Shown piece by piece: positions 1-9,267 of a DNA stretch of 64,000 nt. The position numbers and the translations under genes are program-made. The first letter of the stretch is position 1. Each line of letters begins with the position of its first letter. The DNA lies in assembly GCF_001421485.1 (NCBI RefSeq), contig NZ_LMKK01000001.1, positions 687,717 to 751,716 on the forward strand, written 5' to 3'. Under the pieces are notes generated by a model. It saw only the letters and a program-made list of their open reading frames with translations. It was not told the DNA's origin and did not search any database. This stretch comes from Agreia sp. Leaf210. GTDB taxonomy: Bacteria; Actinomycetota; Actinomycetes; Actinomycetales; Microbacteriaceae.

Positions 1-34
1 TCGACCTCGTGAGAAATCGTGCACAACACCGTGC

Positions 35-52
35 AGGTACATCGTTGTACCT
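35..52. promoter_or_regulatory. putative LacI-type operator upstream of the first LacI gene
   Basis: AGGTACATCGTTGTACCT is an inverted repeat with 7-bp arms and a TCGT centre, lying about 130 bp before the GTG of the downstream LacI gene. Its core TACATCGTTGTA differs by one base from the TACAACGTTGTA core of the operator at 54641-54656. Autoregulation is inferred. Confidence 0.6.
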
Positions 53-172
53 AGATAGTAGGAGGGCGATCTGCGAACGTCAAGGACGAGCCGACATCTC
101 TCTGTCGAGTAGCGGAAGCTATGGTTTACGAGCGGCCCACTCGGCGTTGCCGCAGAGCGGGAGGCATCCGGC

Positions 173-1231
173 GTGAGTACCGTTCCCACCATTCACGACG
201 TCGCCCGCGCGGCCGGTGTCTCGATCAAGACCGTCTCCAATGTGTTGAACGACAATCCCAAAGTCGGTCCGGAGACGCGGGCCAGAATTCGACAGCTCAT
301 CGACGAACTCGGCTACCGCCCCAACCTCTCCGCCCGGGGGCTCCGGTCGGGCAAGACAAGCGTCATCGCCCTCGCCGTGCCGTCGCTTCGCGAGAACTAC
401 TTCGCAGAACTCGCGGACTCGGTCATCCGGGCCGCCGCCCGACGAGGGTTGCGCGTCGTGATCGAGCAGACAAACGGCGATCGCGAACTCGAGATCGAAG
501 CCCTCTCGGGCGGCGAACTGCGCTTCATCGACGGGTTGCTCTTCAGCCCCGCTCAGCTCGGCCAGAAAGACGTCGATCTGCTCGCCACCCGGGGGCCGGT
601 CGTCCTGCTCGGCGAACGCATCTTCGGCGGCCCCACCGATCACGTCACTATGCACAACAGCTCCTCGTCGCGCGCCGCGGTCGAGCATCTCCTGAGTCTC
701 GGTAGAACCCGGATCGCGTTGATCGGCGCCCCCGTCGAGTCGGAGGACAACGCCAGCTCGGCGAGCCTCCGCGAGCAGGGCTACCTCCGGGCGCTCGACG
801 ACGCGAACATCCCGCACGACGGTCAGCTGATCGTGCGAGAGGCCCACTGGGGCCGCGAGAGCGGGGCGGCCGCGATCCGCTTGCTGCGGCGGAGCGGGGT
901 GGAGTTCGACGCGGTCTTCGCCCTGAACGACACGCTCGCCCTCGGCGCACTCCGGGCACTCGGCGAGGCAGGGCTTCGCGTTCCCGACGACGTCGCGGTC
1001 ATCGGATTCGACAACATCGACGAAGGGCGCTTCTCGTCGCCCTCACTGACCACGGTGGATCCCGGCCGCCTCGAGATCGCCGAAACGGCCGTCGATCTGC
1101 TGGTCGAGCGCATCCAGGAGAAGGGCGACCGGATGCCCGCGAGAACCATCAAGGCGGGCTTCAGTATCGTCGCGCGGGAATCCACGGGATTCCCAGACGC
1201 CAGCGCAAGCGATACGGCTCTCGACGCCTGA
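173..1231 (+). CDS. LacI family transcriptional regulator
   Basis: A 352-residue repressor of the LacI/GalR family. The N-terminal helix-turn-helix and hinge (about residues 6-60; VSIKTVSNVLND) precede a periplasmic-binding-protein-like sugar sensor domain ending in the usual VIGFDNIDEGRFSSPSLTTVDP segment pieces. The GTG start is supported by GGGAGG 8 bases upstream; the ATG at 121 is in another frame. The gene stands alone between an operator-like palindrome (35-52) and a second LacI gene. It is strikingly like the LacI protein at 54789-55799 (shared GYxPNLSAR-LRSG and NYFAELAD/NAYFAELAD blocks), so a related arabinoside or other plant-glycoside ligand is plausible but unproven. Confidence 0.93.
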   Translation: MSTVPTIHDVARAAGVSIKTVSNVLNDNPKVGPETRARIRQLIDELGYRPNLSARGLRSGKTSVIALAVPSLRENYFAELADSVIRAAARRGLRVVIEQTNGDRELEIEALSGGELRFIDGLLFSPAQLGQKDVDLLATRGPVVLLGERIFGGPTDHVTMHNSSSSRAAVEHLLSLGRTRIALIGAPVESEDNASSASLREQGYLRALDDANIPHDGQLIVREAHWGRESGAAAIRLLRRSGVEFDAVFALNDTLALGALRALGEAGLRVPDDVAVIGFDNIDEGRFSSPSLTTVDPGRLEIAETAVDLLVERIQEKGDRMPARTIKAGFSIVARESTGFPDASASDTALDA

Positions 1232-1291
1232 GCCGAGCCGATCCGGCCCTCGCGGTTCGTAGCCGCAGGACAGTCTCTTTCGCGACTCTCC

Positions 1292-1320
1292 TTGCAAGAT
1301 CGCCGATGACTCTGTTATCG
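1292..1320 (+). promoter_or_regulatory. possible promoter of the LacI-ABC-GH127 operon
   Basis: TTGCAA (1292-1297) is followed by a poor -10 region (TGTTAT at 1313-1318 with 15-bp spacing). The operator pair begins immediately downstream, which is the arrangement expected for steric repression. The hexamers are weak matches. Confidence 0.35.
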
Positions 1321-1349
1321 TCGAACCGGTTCGAGTCGAACCGGTTCGA
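1321..1349. promoter_or_regulatory. tandem LacI operators
   Basis: Two identical perfect 14-bp palindromes TCGAACCGGTTCGA (1321-1334 and 1336-1349) separated by one base, 22 bp before the ATG of the second LacI gene. The central CCGG fits the CG-centred symmetry of LacI-family operators. The centre spacing of 15 bp is about one and a half helical turns. Confidence 0.7.
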
Positions 1350-1370
1350 AACATAGTCAATGGAGACCTC

Positions 1371-2393
1371 ATGGCAACAATCGGAGACGTAGCCCGCGTC
1401 GCAGGCGTATCGCGCAGCACAGCGTCGTACGCACTGTCGGGCAAGCGATCCATCTCCGCAGAGGTGCGCCAGAAGGTCGAACAGGCGGTTCTCAGCCTCG
1501 ACTACACCCCGAATGCCGGCGCTCGAGCCCTCGCCACATCGCAGACGAAGGTCATCGGTCTACTGGCCCGGTTCCTCGAAGACGAGTTCGCGCCGGCCAT
1601 GCTGCAGTACATCCTCGGCGTCACCAACCGGGCCCGCGAGCGCGGGTACGACACGCTGCTGCTGACCGACGAAGACGGCGTCTCGGCCCTGCGGCGCATC
1701 TCCGATTCGCGCATGGTCGACGGCTTCATCCTGCTGAACGTCGCCGAGAACGACGACCGCCTCGGCATCCTCCGTGCAGCCGCGCAACCCGGGTCGCTGG
1801 TCGGGCTGCCGGGAGACCCGAGCGGCATCGACGTGTTCGACCTCGACTTCGTGGCGGCGGGTCGCCTCATGGTGGAGACACTGCACGAGCTGGGCCACCG
1901 CACCATGATTCTGGTCTCTCAGCCCGAGCACGTGCTCGAGCGTGGCGGCGCCTATGTGTCGCGCCTCGCCAATGCGGCGCAGGATCGGGCTCGAGAGCTC
2001 GGTGTCGAACTGCATCACCACTTCGCCCCCTCCAGCCAACCGCAGATCGGGTTGGAGCTCGCGCGACTGCTCGACGCCCATCCGAGCGCCACAGGCCTAC
2101 TGCTGAACAATGAGGCTGCCGCGGCGGCCCTCCCGAGCGTGCTGCAGTCGCGAGGGCTGTCTGCCCCGGCAGACATCTCGGTCATCGGCCGCTACTCAGA
2201 CGACTTCGCGCGCACCTTCTCGCTTCCCTACACAGCCATCGACAGCGCGGCAGATGAACTCGGTCGTCGTGCTGTCGAACGCCTCGTCTCCCGCATCGAA
2301 AGCACGTCCGATGCGGTGTCACCGATCGTCGATCTGATCACACCACGGATCGATGATCGCGGCAGTACCGCGGTACCGCCGACCCGTCACTGA
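1371..2393 (+). CDS. LacI family transcriptional regulator, first gene of an arabinoside operon
   Basis: A 340-residue LacI/GalR repressor: helix-turn-helix at about residues 3-24 (GDVARVAGVSRSTASYAL) then a sugar-binding sensor domain. Start ATG is preceded by GGAG. It lies just downstream of two tandem TCGAACCGGTTCGA palindromes and 49 bp before the binding-protein gene, so it is probably the autoregulated first gene of a transcription unit running to 9267. It resembles the other three LacI proteins of the window less than two of them resemble each other, and its operator is also distinct, implying an independent ligand specificity. The likely inducer is an oligosaccharide imported by the adjacent ABC system; this is inferred from position only. 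Confidence 0.92.
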   Translation: MATIGDVARVAGVSRSTASYALSGKRSISAEVRQKVEQAVLSLDYTPNAGARALATSQTKVIGLLARFLEDEFAPAMLQYILGVTNRARERGYDTLLLTDEDGVSALRRISDSRMVDGFILLNVAENDDRLGILRAAAQPGSLVGLPGDPSGIDVFDLDFVAAGRLMVETLHELGHRTMILVSQPEHVLERGGAYVSRLANAAQDRARELGVELHHHFAPSSQPQIGLELARLLDAHPSATGLLLNNEAAAAALPSVLQSRGLSAPADISVIGRYSDDFARTFSLPYTAIDSAADELGRRAVERLVSRIESTSDAVSPIVDLITPRIDDRGSTAVPPTRH

Positions 2394-2442
2394 AAAACAC
2401 ACCAAGAGGTCCGGTATGCCGGACACGTTCAAGGAGGAACAC

Positions 2443-3702
2443 ATGTTGAGCACCACGCTGCGAAAGCCGCTCGCCATCGCGGTCACCGTCGTCGCACTCG
2501 GAGCCCTCGCGGGCTGCTCGAGCTCGGGCGACGCCGGGTCGACCGACGCGGCCGGAGGAACCTACACCTGGTGGGATCCGTACCCCCAGCACGAGGAGGG
2601 CTCCGACTGGGCCAAGCGCGTGCAAGCATGCGGAACGGACGCCGGAGTCACCATTCAGCGCACCGCCTACGACACCACGTCGTTGACGAACCAGGCCCTG
2701 CTGTCGGCCCAGGAGGGCACCTCGCCCGACGTGATCCTGCTCGACAACCCCGCCGTCTCCACTCTCGCCGACACCGGCATGCTGACCACGACCGACGAGC
2801 TCGGATTGGACACCTCGAAGGTCGACGCCAACCTCCTGGCCGCGGGCGAGCTCGACAGCGCGGACTACGGCGTACCGGTCGGCGCCAACACTCTCGCGCT
2901 GTACTACAACGCCGACATCTTGACCGCTGCCGGGGTCGACCCGGCAAGCATCACGAGCTGGGCGTCGTTGACCGACGCGCTCTCGAAGGTGACCGCCGCG
3001 GGCAAGAAGGGCATCACCTTCGCGGGGATCAATACCGAAGAAGGTTCCTTCCAGTTCCTGCCCTGGTTCTGGGGCGCCGGAGCGGATCTGACGAAGCTCG
3101 ATTCGCCCGAAGCCGTCAGCGCTCTGACGCTGTGGACGGACTGGGTCAACAAGGGCTACGCACCGCAGTCGGTGATCGGCAACTCGCAGAACACCAGCTG
3201 GGAGGAGTTCCTCACCGGTGACTTCGCCTTTGCCGAGAACGGCACCTGGCAGGTCAACAGCGCCGCCGAGCAGCCCTTCAAGACCGGCGTGATCGAGCTG
3301 CCCGCCGTCGACTCCGGCATCGCTCCTGCTCCGACCGGAGGCGAGTTCATCACCGCTCCGGTGCAGAAGGACACTGCCCGGTACGAGACCACGAAGAAGA
3401 TCGTCGACTGCATGACGACTCCCGAGGGCTTCGTCGAGACGGCGAACACCTTCGCGTACTACATCCCGCCGACAACTGACGGCCAGGACCAGCTGCTCGA
3501 ACAGCACCCGGAACTCGACACCTGGGTGTCGGCCGTCAAGGCCGCGAAGGGTCGCACCAGCGACAACCTGGGCACGAACTACCCGCTGATCTCCGAGCAG
3601 CTGTGGACGGCAGTGCAGAGCTCACTCTCGGGAGCCTCCTCGCCGAAGGACGCACTGGAAGCTGCTCAGAAGGCAGCCGCCTCGGCAACCGAAGGCAAGT
3701 AA
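2443..3702 (+). CDS. carbohydrate ABC transporter substrate-binding lipoprotein
   Basis: A 419-residue extracellular solute-binding protein of the family 1 (CUT1) type. The N-terminus is a lipoprotein signal with lipobox LAGC, so Cys25 should be lipidated and anchor the protein outside the membrane. Start chosen at ATG 2443 because a strong AAGGAGG lies at 2431-2437 and the signal peptide begins there; an open frame extends further upstream without support. It is followed by a stem-loop and two permease genes. The substrate is likely an arabinofuranose-containing saccharide because GH127 follows in the same operon; the sequence itself does not define it. Confidence 0.92.
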   Translation: MLSTTLRKPLAIAVTVVALGALAGCSSSGDAGSTDAAGGTYTWWDPYPQHEEGSDWAKRVQACGTDAGVTIQRTAYDTTSLTNQALLSAQEGTSPDVILLDNPAVSTLADTGMLTTTDELGLDTSKVDANLLAAGELDSADYGVPVGANTLALYYNADILTAAGVDPASITSWASLTDALSKVTAAGKKGITFAGINTEEGSFQFLPWFWGAGADLTKLDSPEAVSALTLWTDWVNKGYAPQSVIGNSQNTSWEEFLTGDFAFAENGTWQVNSAAEQPFKTGVIELPAVDSGIAPAPTGGEFITAPVQKDTARYETTKKIVDCMTTPEGFVETANTFAYYIPPTTDGQDQLLEQHPELDTWVSAVKAAKGRTSDNLGTNYPLISEQLWTAVQSSLSGASSPKDALEAAQKAAASATEGK

Positions 3703-3709
3703 TCCATCG

Positions 3710-3738
3710 CCGGGGGCGGGCTCTTGGCCTGCCCCCGG
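3710..3738 (+). promoter_or_regulatory. intercistronic stem-loop after the binding-protein gene
   Basis: CCGGGGGCGGGC and GCCTGCCCCCGG form a 12-bp stem with one wobble or mismatch and a 5-base loop, with no T-run after it. Its position between binding-protein and permease genes suggests mRNA stabilisation or partial attenuation giving more binding protein than permease. Confidence 0.6.
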
Positions 3739-3757
3739 AATCCCCGACGAAGGACAC

Positions 3758-4729
3758 ATGATGACGATCAATGCGGCGCCGGCTGTGCGGCCGGCCCCAA
3801 GCCCCGGGCTCGACACCCCACGCCCCGAGCGGCGCAAGCGCGGCGGGCTCGACGGCTCTCGATGGGTCGCCGCCGCTTTCGCGGCCCCGCTGCTCGTCTA
3901 CCTGCTCGCGTTCTACGCGTACCCGCTGATCCGCAGTATCGACCTCAGCATCCACGACTACACCGTGCGCGCCTTCGTTCAGGGCAATGCCGAATTCGTC
4001 GGTCTGAAGAACTACATCGACGTCATCTCGTCGCCCCTGTTCGGTCAGGCGGCCTGGAACACGGTGGTGTTCGTCTTCGGATCGCTGATCTTCCAGTACG
4101 TCTTCGGCCTCGCCCTGGCGGTGTTCTTCCGCGGCAACTTCCGTCTGAGCGGGCTTCTCAGAGCCCTGTTCCTGGTGCCGTGGCTGCTGCCGCTGATCGT
4201 CTCGGGCTCGGCCTGGGCCTGGATGCTGAACAGCGACAATGGCATCGTCAACTCGTTCTTGCAGGCTTTCGGAATCGGCCAGATCAACTGGCTCACCTCA
4301 CCCGATACGTCGCTGCTCGCGGTGGTCATCGCCAACATCTGGCTGGGCATTCCGTTCAACCTCGTCATCCTCTACTCGGGCCTGCAGAACATCTCGGCCG
4401 ACCTCTACGAGGCCGCTGCGCTCGACGGAGCAGGACCGTGGCGCCAGTTCTGGAGCATCACCTTTCCTCTGCTTCGCCCCGTCTCGGCGATCACGCTGCT
4501 GCTCGGCCTCGTCTACACGCTGAAGGTGGTCGACATCATCTGGATCATGACGAGTGGAGGCCCCGCGAACTCCACCACGACACTCGCGATCTGGTCGTAC
4601 CGAGAAGCTTTCGGTACCGGCCAGCCCGATCTCTCCCCCGCTGCCGCCGTCGGCAACATCCTCATCGTCATCGCGCTCATCTTCGGGTTCATCTACCTGA
4701 GAATGCAGCGACGTCAGGAGCAATCATGA
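3758..4729 (+). CDS. sugar ABC transporter permease (MalF type)
   Basis: A 323-residue inner-membrane permease with about six transmembrane helices after a cytoplasmic Pro/Arg-rich N-terminus of roughly 35 residues. The cytoplasmic EAA loop is visible as EAAALDGAGPWRQFW, the contact site for the ATPase subunit. Two adjacent ATG codons (3758, 3761) follow AAGGA. The stop overlaps the next permease start by ATGA, indicating translational coupling. It works with the binding protein at 2443 and the permease at 4726; no ATPase gene is nearby, so a shared MsiK-type ATPase is probably used. Confidence 0.93.
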   Translation: MMTINAAPAVRPAPSPGLDTPRPERRKRGGLDGSRWVAAAFAAPLLVYLLAFYAYPLIRSIDLSIHDYTVRAFVQGNAEFVGLKNYIDVISSPLFGQAAWNTVVFVFGSLIFQYVFGLALAVFFRGNFRLSGLLRALFLVPWLLPLIVSGSAWAWMLNSDNGIVNSFLQAFGIGQINWLTSPDTSLLAVVIANIWLGIPFNLVILYSGLQNISADLYEAAALDGAGPWRQFWSITFPLLRPVSAITLLLGLVYTLKVVDIIWIMTSGGPANSTTTLAIWSYREAFGTGQPDLSPAAAVGNILIVIALIFGFIYLRMQRRQEQS

Positions 4730-5544
4730 CCGCCCGCCGCCCCTGGTGGAAGACCGCTCTCGGAGTCGTCTTCACCGCCCTGATGCTGTTCCCGGTCTAC
4801 TGGATGGTCAACGTGTCGTTCACGAAGACCGCCGACCTCCGGCTCAGCCCTCCTCACGTCTTCCCCCTCGACCCGACCCTCGACGGTTACGCCGAGGTGC
4901 TGCGTCAGCAGCTCCCGAACCTCGGCACGAGCCTCCTCATCGGCCTGGGCACCGTGGCGCTGACGGTCGTCATCGCGGCTCCGGCCGCGTACGCGATCTC
5001 ACTGTTGAATCTGCGCGGAGGCCGCACCCTCAACTTCGTGCTTCTGGTCGCGCAGATGATTCCCGGCGTGGTCATGGCCATGGGTTTCTATGCGATCTAC
5101 GTGCGGCTCGGCATGCTCAACAGCGTGTGGGGGCTGATCCTCGCCGACTCGACGGTCGCTGTGCCGTTCGGCGTGCTTCTGTTCACGGCATTCATGAGCG
5201 GCCTGCCGCGCGAATTGCTGCAGGCGGCTCGCATAGACGGCGCGAACGCCTGGCGCACCTTCACCTCGGTCGTGATGCCGCTGAGTCGCAACTCCGCGAT
5301 CACGGTGGCCCTGTTCGCGTTCCTGTGGGCATGGTCGGACTTCGTGTTCGCCTCGACGCTCGCGCGCAATTCGGCGCTGAAACCGGTGACCCTCGGCATC
5401 TACTCGTACATCGGCAACAACACCACGCAGTGGAACGCCATCATGGCCACCGCCGTCGTCGCCTCCATCCCAGCCGCGATTCTGCTCGTCGTGGCCCAGC
5501 GCTACGTCGCGGCGGGCGTGACCGCCGGCGCAGTGAAGGACTGA
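4726..5544 (+). CDS. carbohydrate ABC transporter permease (MalG type)
   Basis: A 272-residue second permease of the CUT1 system, starting at the ATG inside the ATGA overlap with the preceding gene; a longer open frame upstream is only read-through of the neighbour in another frame. It has an N-terminal membrane anchor, about six helices in total, and the EAA loop QAARIDGANAWRTF. It pairs with the MalF-type permease to form the translocation channel. Only four bases separate it from the GH127 gene, so import and hydrolysis are tightly co-expressed. Confidence 0.93.
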   Translation: MTARRPWWKTALGVVFTALMLFPVYWMVNVSFTKTADLRLSPPHVFPLDPTLDGYAEVLRQQLPNLGTSLLIGLGTVALTVVIAAPAAYAISLLNLRGGRTLNFVLLVAQMIPGVVMAMGFYAIYVRLGMLNSVWGLILADSTVAVPFGVLLFTAFMSGLPRELLQAARIDGANAWRTFTSVVMPLSRNSAITVALFAFLWAWSDFVFASTLARNSALKPVTLGIYSYIGNNTTQWNAIMATAVVASIPAAILLVVAQRYVAAGVTAGAVKD

Positions 5545-5548
5545 ACTC

Positions 5549-7474
5549 GTGACCATATCCACTGCACCACAGCAGGTCGCCCGCACGATGCGGATGTCAG
5601 CTCCGGTCGTGCCTGCCGACTCCGTCCACCAGGGCGTCGGCGTCGCCGAGGTGAGTCTCGACCCGTCGGGTTTCTGGGGCAGCCGGCAGAGCGTGAATGC
5701 CGCCGCCACGCTGACTCATTGCCTCGACTGGATGGAGCGCCTGGGCTGGATCGAGAACTTCGATCGCGTCGCCCGAGGCGAGACCACGACCGAACGACCC
5801 GGCTGGCAGTTCTCCGATTCGGAGATCTACAAGCTCCTGGAGGCCATGGCGTGGGAGCTTGGCAGGCGCCCCGACGAGACGTTGGCAGCAGCCTTCGAGG
5901 CGTTGGTCGACAGAATCGGCGCGGCCCAAGACGACGACGGCTATCTGAACACGGCTCACGGGCATCCGGGCCTGCCACCACGCTATTCCGACCTTGCGAT
6001 GGGTCACGAACTGTACAACACGGGCCATCTGCTGCAGGCGGGCGTCGCGCGGTTGCGCACGGGGTACGACGACCGTCTCGTGCAGATCGCGCGCCGCGCG
6101 GCCGACCAGGTCTGTGAGGAATTCGGGGCGAACGGCCGCGCTGATATCTGCGGTCACCCCGAAATCGAGGTGGCGCTCGTCGAGGCGGGGCGCGCATTCG
6201 GCGAGCGTCGCTATCTCGAGCAGGCACGCCTGTTCATCGAGCGACGCGGCCACGGCACGCTCCCGGTGCGCCCGCTTCTCTCGGCGGAGTATTTCCAGGA
6301 CGACGTTCCGGTGCGAGAGGCCACCGTCCTTCGCGGGCACGCGGTCAGAGCCCTCTACCTCTCGGCCGGCGCCTTCGATGTGGCCGTCGACACCGGCGAT
6401 CACGGCCTGGCCGACGCGGTCACCGCGCAGTGGAAGAACACGGTCGCCCGCCGCACCTATCTGACGGGCGGCATGGGCTCACGGCATCAGGACGAGGGTT
6501 TCGGCGACGACTGGGAGCTGCCGGCCGATCGCGCCTACTGCGAGACCTGCGCGGGCGTCGCCTCGGTCATGCTCGCCTGGCGGTTGTATCTGGCTACGGG
6601 CGACGTCCGCTACCCGGACCTCATCGAGCGCACCCTCTTCAACGTCGTGGCCACCTCGCCGAGCGAAGACGGCCGGTCTTTCTTCTACGCCAATTCGCTG
6701 CAGCTGCGCGAGCCTGGTGCGAGCGCGAGCGACGGAGTCAACAACAGGGCGGAAGGCGGTATGCGGGCACCGTGGTTCGACGTCTCGTGCTGCCCCACCA
6801 ACGTCGCCCGCACCGTGGCGTCGCTGGGGGCGTACGTCGCGTCTGCCGACGACGAGGGCGTCTCGGTGCTGCAGTACGCGGCCGGCGCGATCCGTGTCGG
6901 AGGATTCGTGCTGCAGGTCGAGACCCGCTATCCCGATGAGTCGACCGTGCGTGTTCGCGTCGTCGCCGCGCCCGAGTCCGAGTCGCGCCTGCGCCTGCGC
7001 ATCCCAGGCTGGGCAGACGACGCCACGCTGAGTCTCAACGGCGAAGACGCGACCCCTGTCGCGCCCGGCTGGGCCGACATCCGGCGTTCGTTCGAACCGG
7101 ATGACGAGGTCGTGCTCGAGCTGCCGCTCGCTCCGCGTCTGACCTGGCCCGACTCCCGCATCGACGCCGTTCGGGGCACGGTGGCCGTGGAGCGGGGCCC
7201 GCTGGTGCTGTGCCTCGAATCGGTGGATCTGCCCTCGGGCACGCACATCGAAGAGGTGCAACTCGACCCGGATTCCACACTATCGGCCCACGCCGACGGC
7301 GCACGGGTGCACGGCGTCGCCGCGGCCACGACCGACTCCGGCATCCTGCCGTTCGGCACGACCAAGCCCGTCTCCTCAGACCCGAGGCCCATCGAGCTCA
7401 CGCTCGTGCCGTACCACCGATGGGCAGAGCGTGGCCCGGCCACCATGCGCATCTTCATCCCCGTGACAAGCTGA
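5549..7474 (+). CDS. GH127 family glycoside hydrolase, putative beta-L-arabinofuranosidase
   Basis: A 641-residue cytoplasmic enzyme (no signal peptide) of family GH127 (formerly DUF1680). An (alpha/alpha)6 catalytic barrel is followed by beta-sandwich domains. The family's unusual zinc-cysteine site is intact: Glu332 and Cys334 in CETC and Cys414-Cys415 in SCCPTN, with Glu316 upstream, matching the Glu338/Cys340/Cys417/Cys418 and Glu322 pattern of Bifidobacterium HypBA1, where the first cysteine of the CC pair is the nucleophile. GTG start preceded by GAAGGA. The expected reaction is release of beta-L-arabinofuranose from short imported oligosaccharides; GH127 members with other specificities exist. 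Confidence 0.9.
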   Translation: MTISTAPQQVARTMRMSAPVVPADSVHQGVGVAEVSLDPSGFWGSRQSVNAAATLTHCLDWMERLGWIENFDRVARGETTTERPGWQFSDSEIYKLLEAMAWELGRRPDETLAAAFEALVDRIGAAQDDDGYLNTAHGHPGLPPRYSDLAMGHELYNTGHLLQAGVARLRTGYDDRLVQIARRAADQVCEEFGANGRADICGHPEIEVALVEAGRAFGERRYLEQARLFIERRGHGTLPVRPLLSAEYFQDDVPVREATVLRGHAVRALYLSAGAFDVAVDTGDHGLADAVTAQWKNTVARRTYLTGGMGSRHQDEGFGDDWELPADRAYCETCAGVASVMLAWRLYLATGDVRYPDLIERTLFNVVATSPSEDGRSFFYANSLQLREPGASASDGVNNRAEGGMRAPWFDVSCCPTNVARTVASLGAYVASADDEGVSVLQYAAGAIRVGGFVLQVETRYPDESTVRVRVVAAPESESRLRLRIPGWADDATLSLNGEDATPVAPGWADIRRSFEPDDEVVLELPLAPRLTWPDSRIDAVRGTVAVERGPLVLCLESVDLPSGTHIEEVQLDPDSTLSAHADGARVHGVAAATTDSGILPFGTTKPVSSDPRPIELTLVPYHRWAERGPATMRIFIPVTS

Positions 7475-7521
7475 CAAGGCCCGCGGCCCACACCTGCCAG
7501 CCACCACCTAGGAGAACACCC

Positions 7522-9267
7522 GTGACAGCGCCCTCGTCTGCACCCTTCGACATCCGCGAGATCCCCTTCAGCCGCAGGGGATCGTGGCTCGATATCTCGC
7601 CCGTGGTGGCGCTGCATACCGTGCGCGACAAGCTGCACCTGGTCTCGCACCAGACCGGCATGCACGCCATCTTCGTCTTCGAGCCGCTGCAGCACGGCCG
7701 CCCCGTCGACGCGGTCGTGGATGCGACACCCACGACACTGCGCTGGTCGACGCCCGACGGCGAGGTCGAGGCGGTCTTCGAGAACGACAGCGTGCTGAGG
7801 GTGCGCGGACGGTCGGCGCAGCTGAGGATCGCCGACGCGACACCGGAGTTGACCCCCTTCACCGGCACCTACCTCTTCACCGATCCGATCGACGAGGCGG
7901 CCGTCTTCACCTCCTACGAGACGGGCCGGCGCTACCGCATCACCGCCCTCTCCGGCGCCCTGTCGATCACCGGGTCCGAGGCGCTGGGCGCCGGTGAGCG
8001 TTCGGTAGACACGACCGGTGACGAGTGGGAGATCGCCATCGAGGAGTTCGACGCGGCTCGAGCGCCGTACCGGGCGCCCGGTTCATTCGACGACGCCGCA
8101 GCAGCGGTTGCCGCGGAGTTCGATCACTACGTCGAGAGCATCGCGTCGTGGCGGAGCGAGCGCACGCCCGGCGTCTCGGCGGCCTGCTACGTACTGTGGT
8201 CGGCGACCGTCTCTCCGAGCGGCTTCCTCGAGCGGGAGTCGATCTTCATGTCGAAGCACTGGATGGACAAGGTGTGGAGCTGGGATCACTGCTTCAATGC
8301 TCTTGCGCTCGCACCCGGACTCCCCCGGGAAGCGCTCGACCAGTTCTCGATCGTCTTCGATTTTCAGGACACGAGCGGCGCACTCCCCGACTCCGTCACC
8401 CACTCGGAGGTGCTCTACAACTTCGTCAAGCCGCCCATCCACGGGTGGGCCTTCCGTAAGATCCGAGCCACCCTCGAGGCCCCCCTGGAGCTGCGGGCCC
8501 TCACCGACATCTACGACTCGCTCGTGCGCTGGACTCGGTTCTGGCTCGATCGCCGACGGGTCGCCGGCCACGTGCTGCCGCATTACCAGCACGGCAACGA
8601 CAGTGGATGGGACAACTCGACGACCTTCGACCACGACCGAGTGATCGAAGCTCCCGATCTCGCGGCCTTCCTGCTGGTGCAGCTCGAGGTGCTCGCCGAG
8701 CTGGCGAACGAACTGGGTCGCGACAGCGAGGCCGCCTCTTGGGCCGATGAGGCGAATGCGGTACACAGCGCCCTCCTCGACCTCTGGACCGGCGATGCCT
8801 TCGTGGCGAGGGCGCCGGTGAGTGGTCGTCTGAGCAAGACGAGTTCGCTCCTCAACACGCTGCCGATCGTGGCCGCCGCGCACCTGCCCGAGAACATCAT
8901 CAAGGGGCTGTCGGAGCGAATCTCCGAGCATGTCACCGACTTCGGCCCAGCGACTCAGCTGGTCGACAGCGACGAGTACGAGGCGGACGGCTACTGGCGC
9001 GGGCCGATCTGGGCGCCGTCGACGGCGATCATCGAAGACGGTCTGCGAAGAGGCGGCCAGACCGCCCTCGCCGATCTCATCAGCGATCGCTTCCGACGTC
9101 TCTGCGAGAGGTCAGGCTTCGCCGAGAACTTCGACGCTCTGACCGGTGAGGGCCTGCGCGACCGCGCGTACACGTGGACGGCGAGTTGCTACCTCACCTT
9201 CGCCCGCGAAGCCGAAGAGCGCCACACGCGGGTGGACGTCGACGACGCTAGCCTGACCGCGCCGTAG
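7522..9267 (+). CDS. glycoside hydrolase of the (alpha/alpha)6 MGH1-like/GH63-like type
   Basis: A 581-residue protein without a signal peptide. The N-terminal 200 residues look like a beta-rich domain; the C-terminal two thirds carry trehalase/GH63-like motifs, WSWDHCFNALALAP, YWRGPIWAPS and ENFDALTGEG followed by YTWTAS. GTG start with AGGAGA at the right distance; the frame extends upstream but without start support. Last gene of the ABC-GH127 operon; its stop overlaps the convergent LacI gene by 20 bp. It probably trims a second linkage of the imported glycoside (alpha-glucoside or arabinoside). The exact activity cannot be read from the sequence. Confidence 0.8.
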   Translation: MTAPSSAPFDIREIPFSRRGSWLDISPVVALHTVRDKLHLVSHQTGMHAIFVFEPLQHGRPVDAVVDATPTTLRWSTPDGEVEAVFENDSVLRVRGRSAQLRIADATPELTPFTGTYLFTDPIDEAAVFTSYETGRRYRITALSGALSITGSEALGAGERSVDTTGDEWEIAIEEFDAARAPYRAPGSFDDAAAAVAAEFDHYVESIASWRSERTPGVSAACYVLWSATVSPSGFLERESIFMSKHWMDKVWSWDHCFNALALAPGLPREALDQFSIVFDFQDTSGALPDSVTHSEVLYNFVKPPIHGWAFRKIRATLEAPLELRALTDIYDSLVRWTRFWLDRRRVAGHVLPHYQHGNDSGWDNSTTFDHDRVIEAPDLAAFLLVQLEVLAELANELGRDSEAASWADEANAVHSALLDLWTGDAFVARAPVSGRLSKTSSLLNTLPIVAAAHLPENIIKGLSERISEHVTDFGPATQLVDSDEYEADGYWRGPIWAPSTAIIEDGLRRGGQTALADLISDRFRRLCERSGFAENFDALTGEGLRDRAYTWTASCYLTFAREAEERHTRVDVDDASLTAP

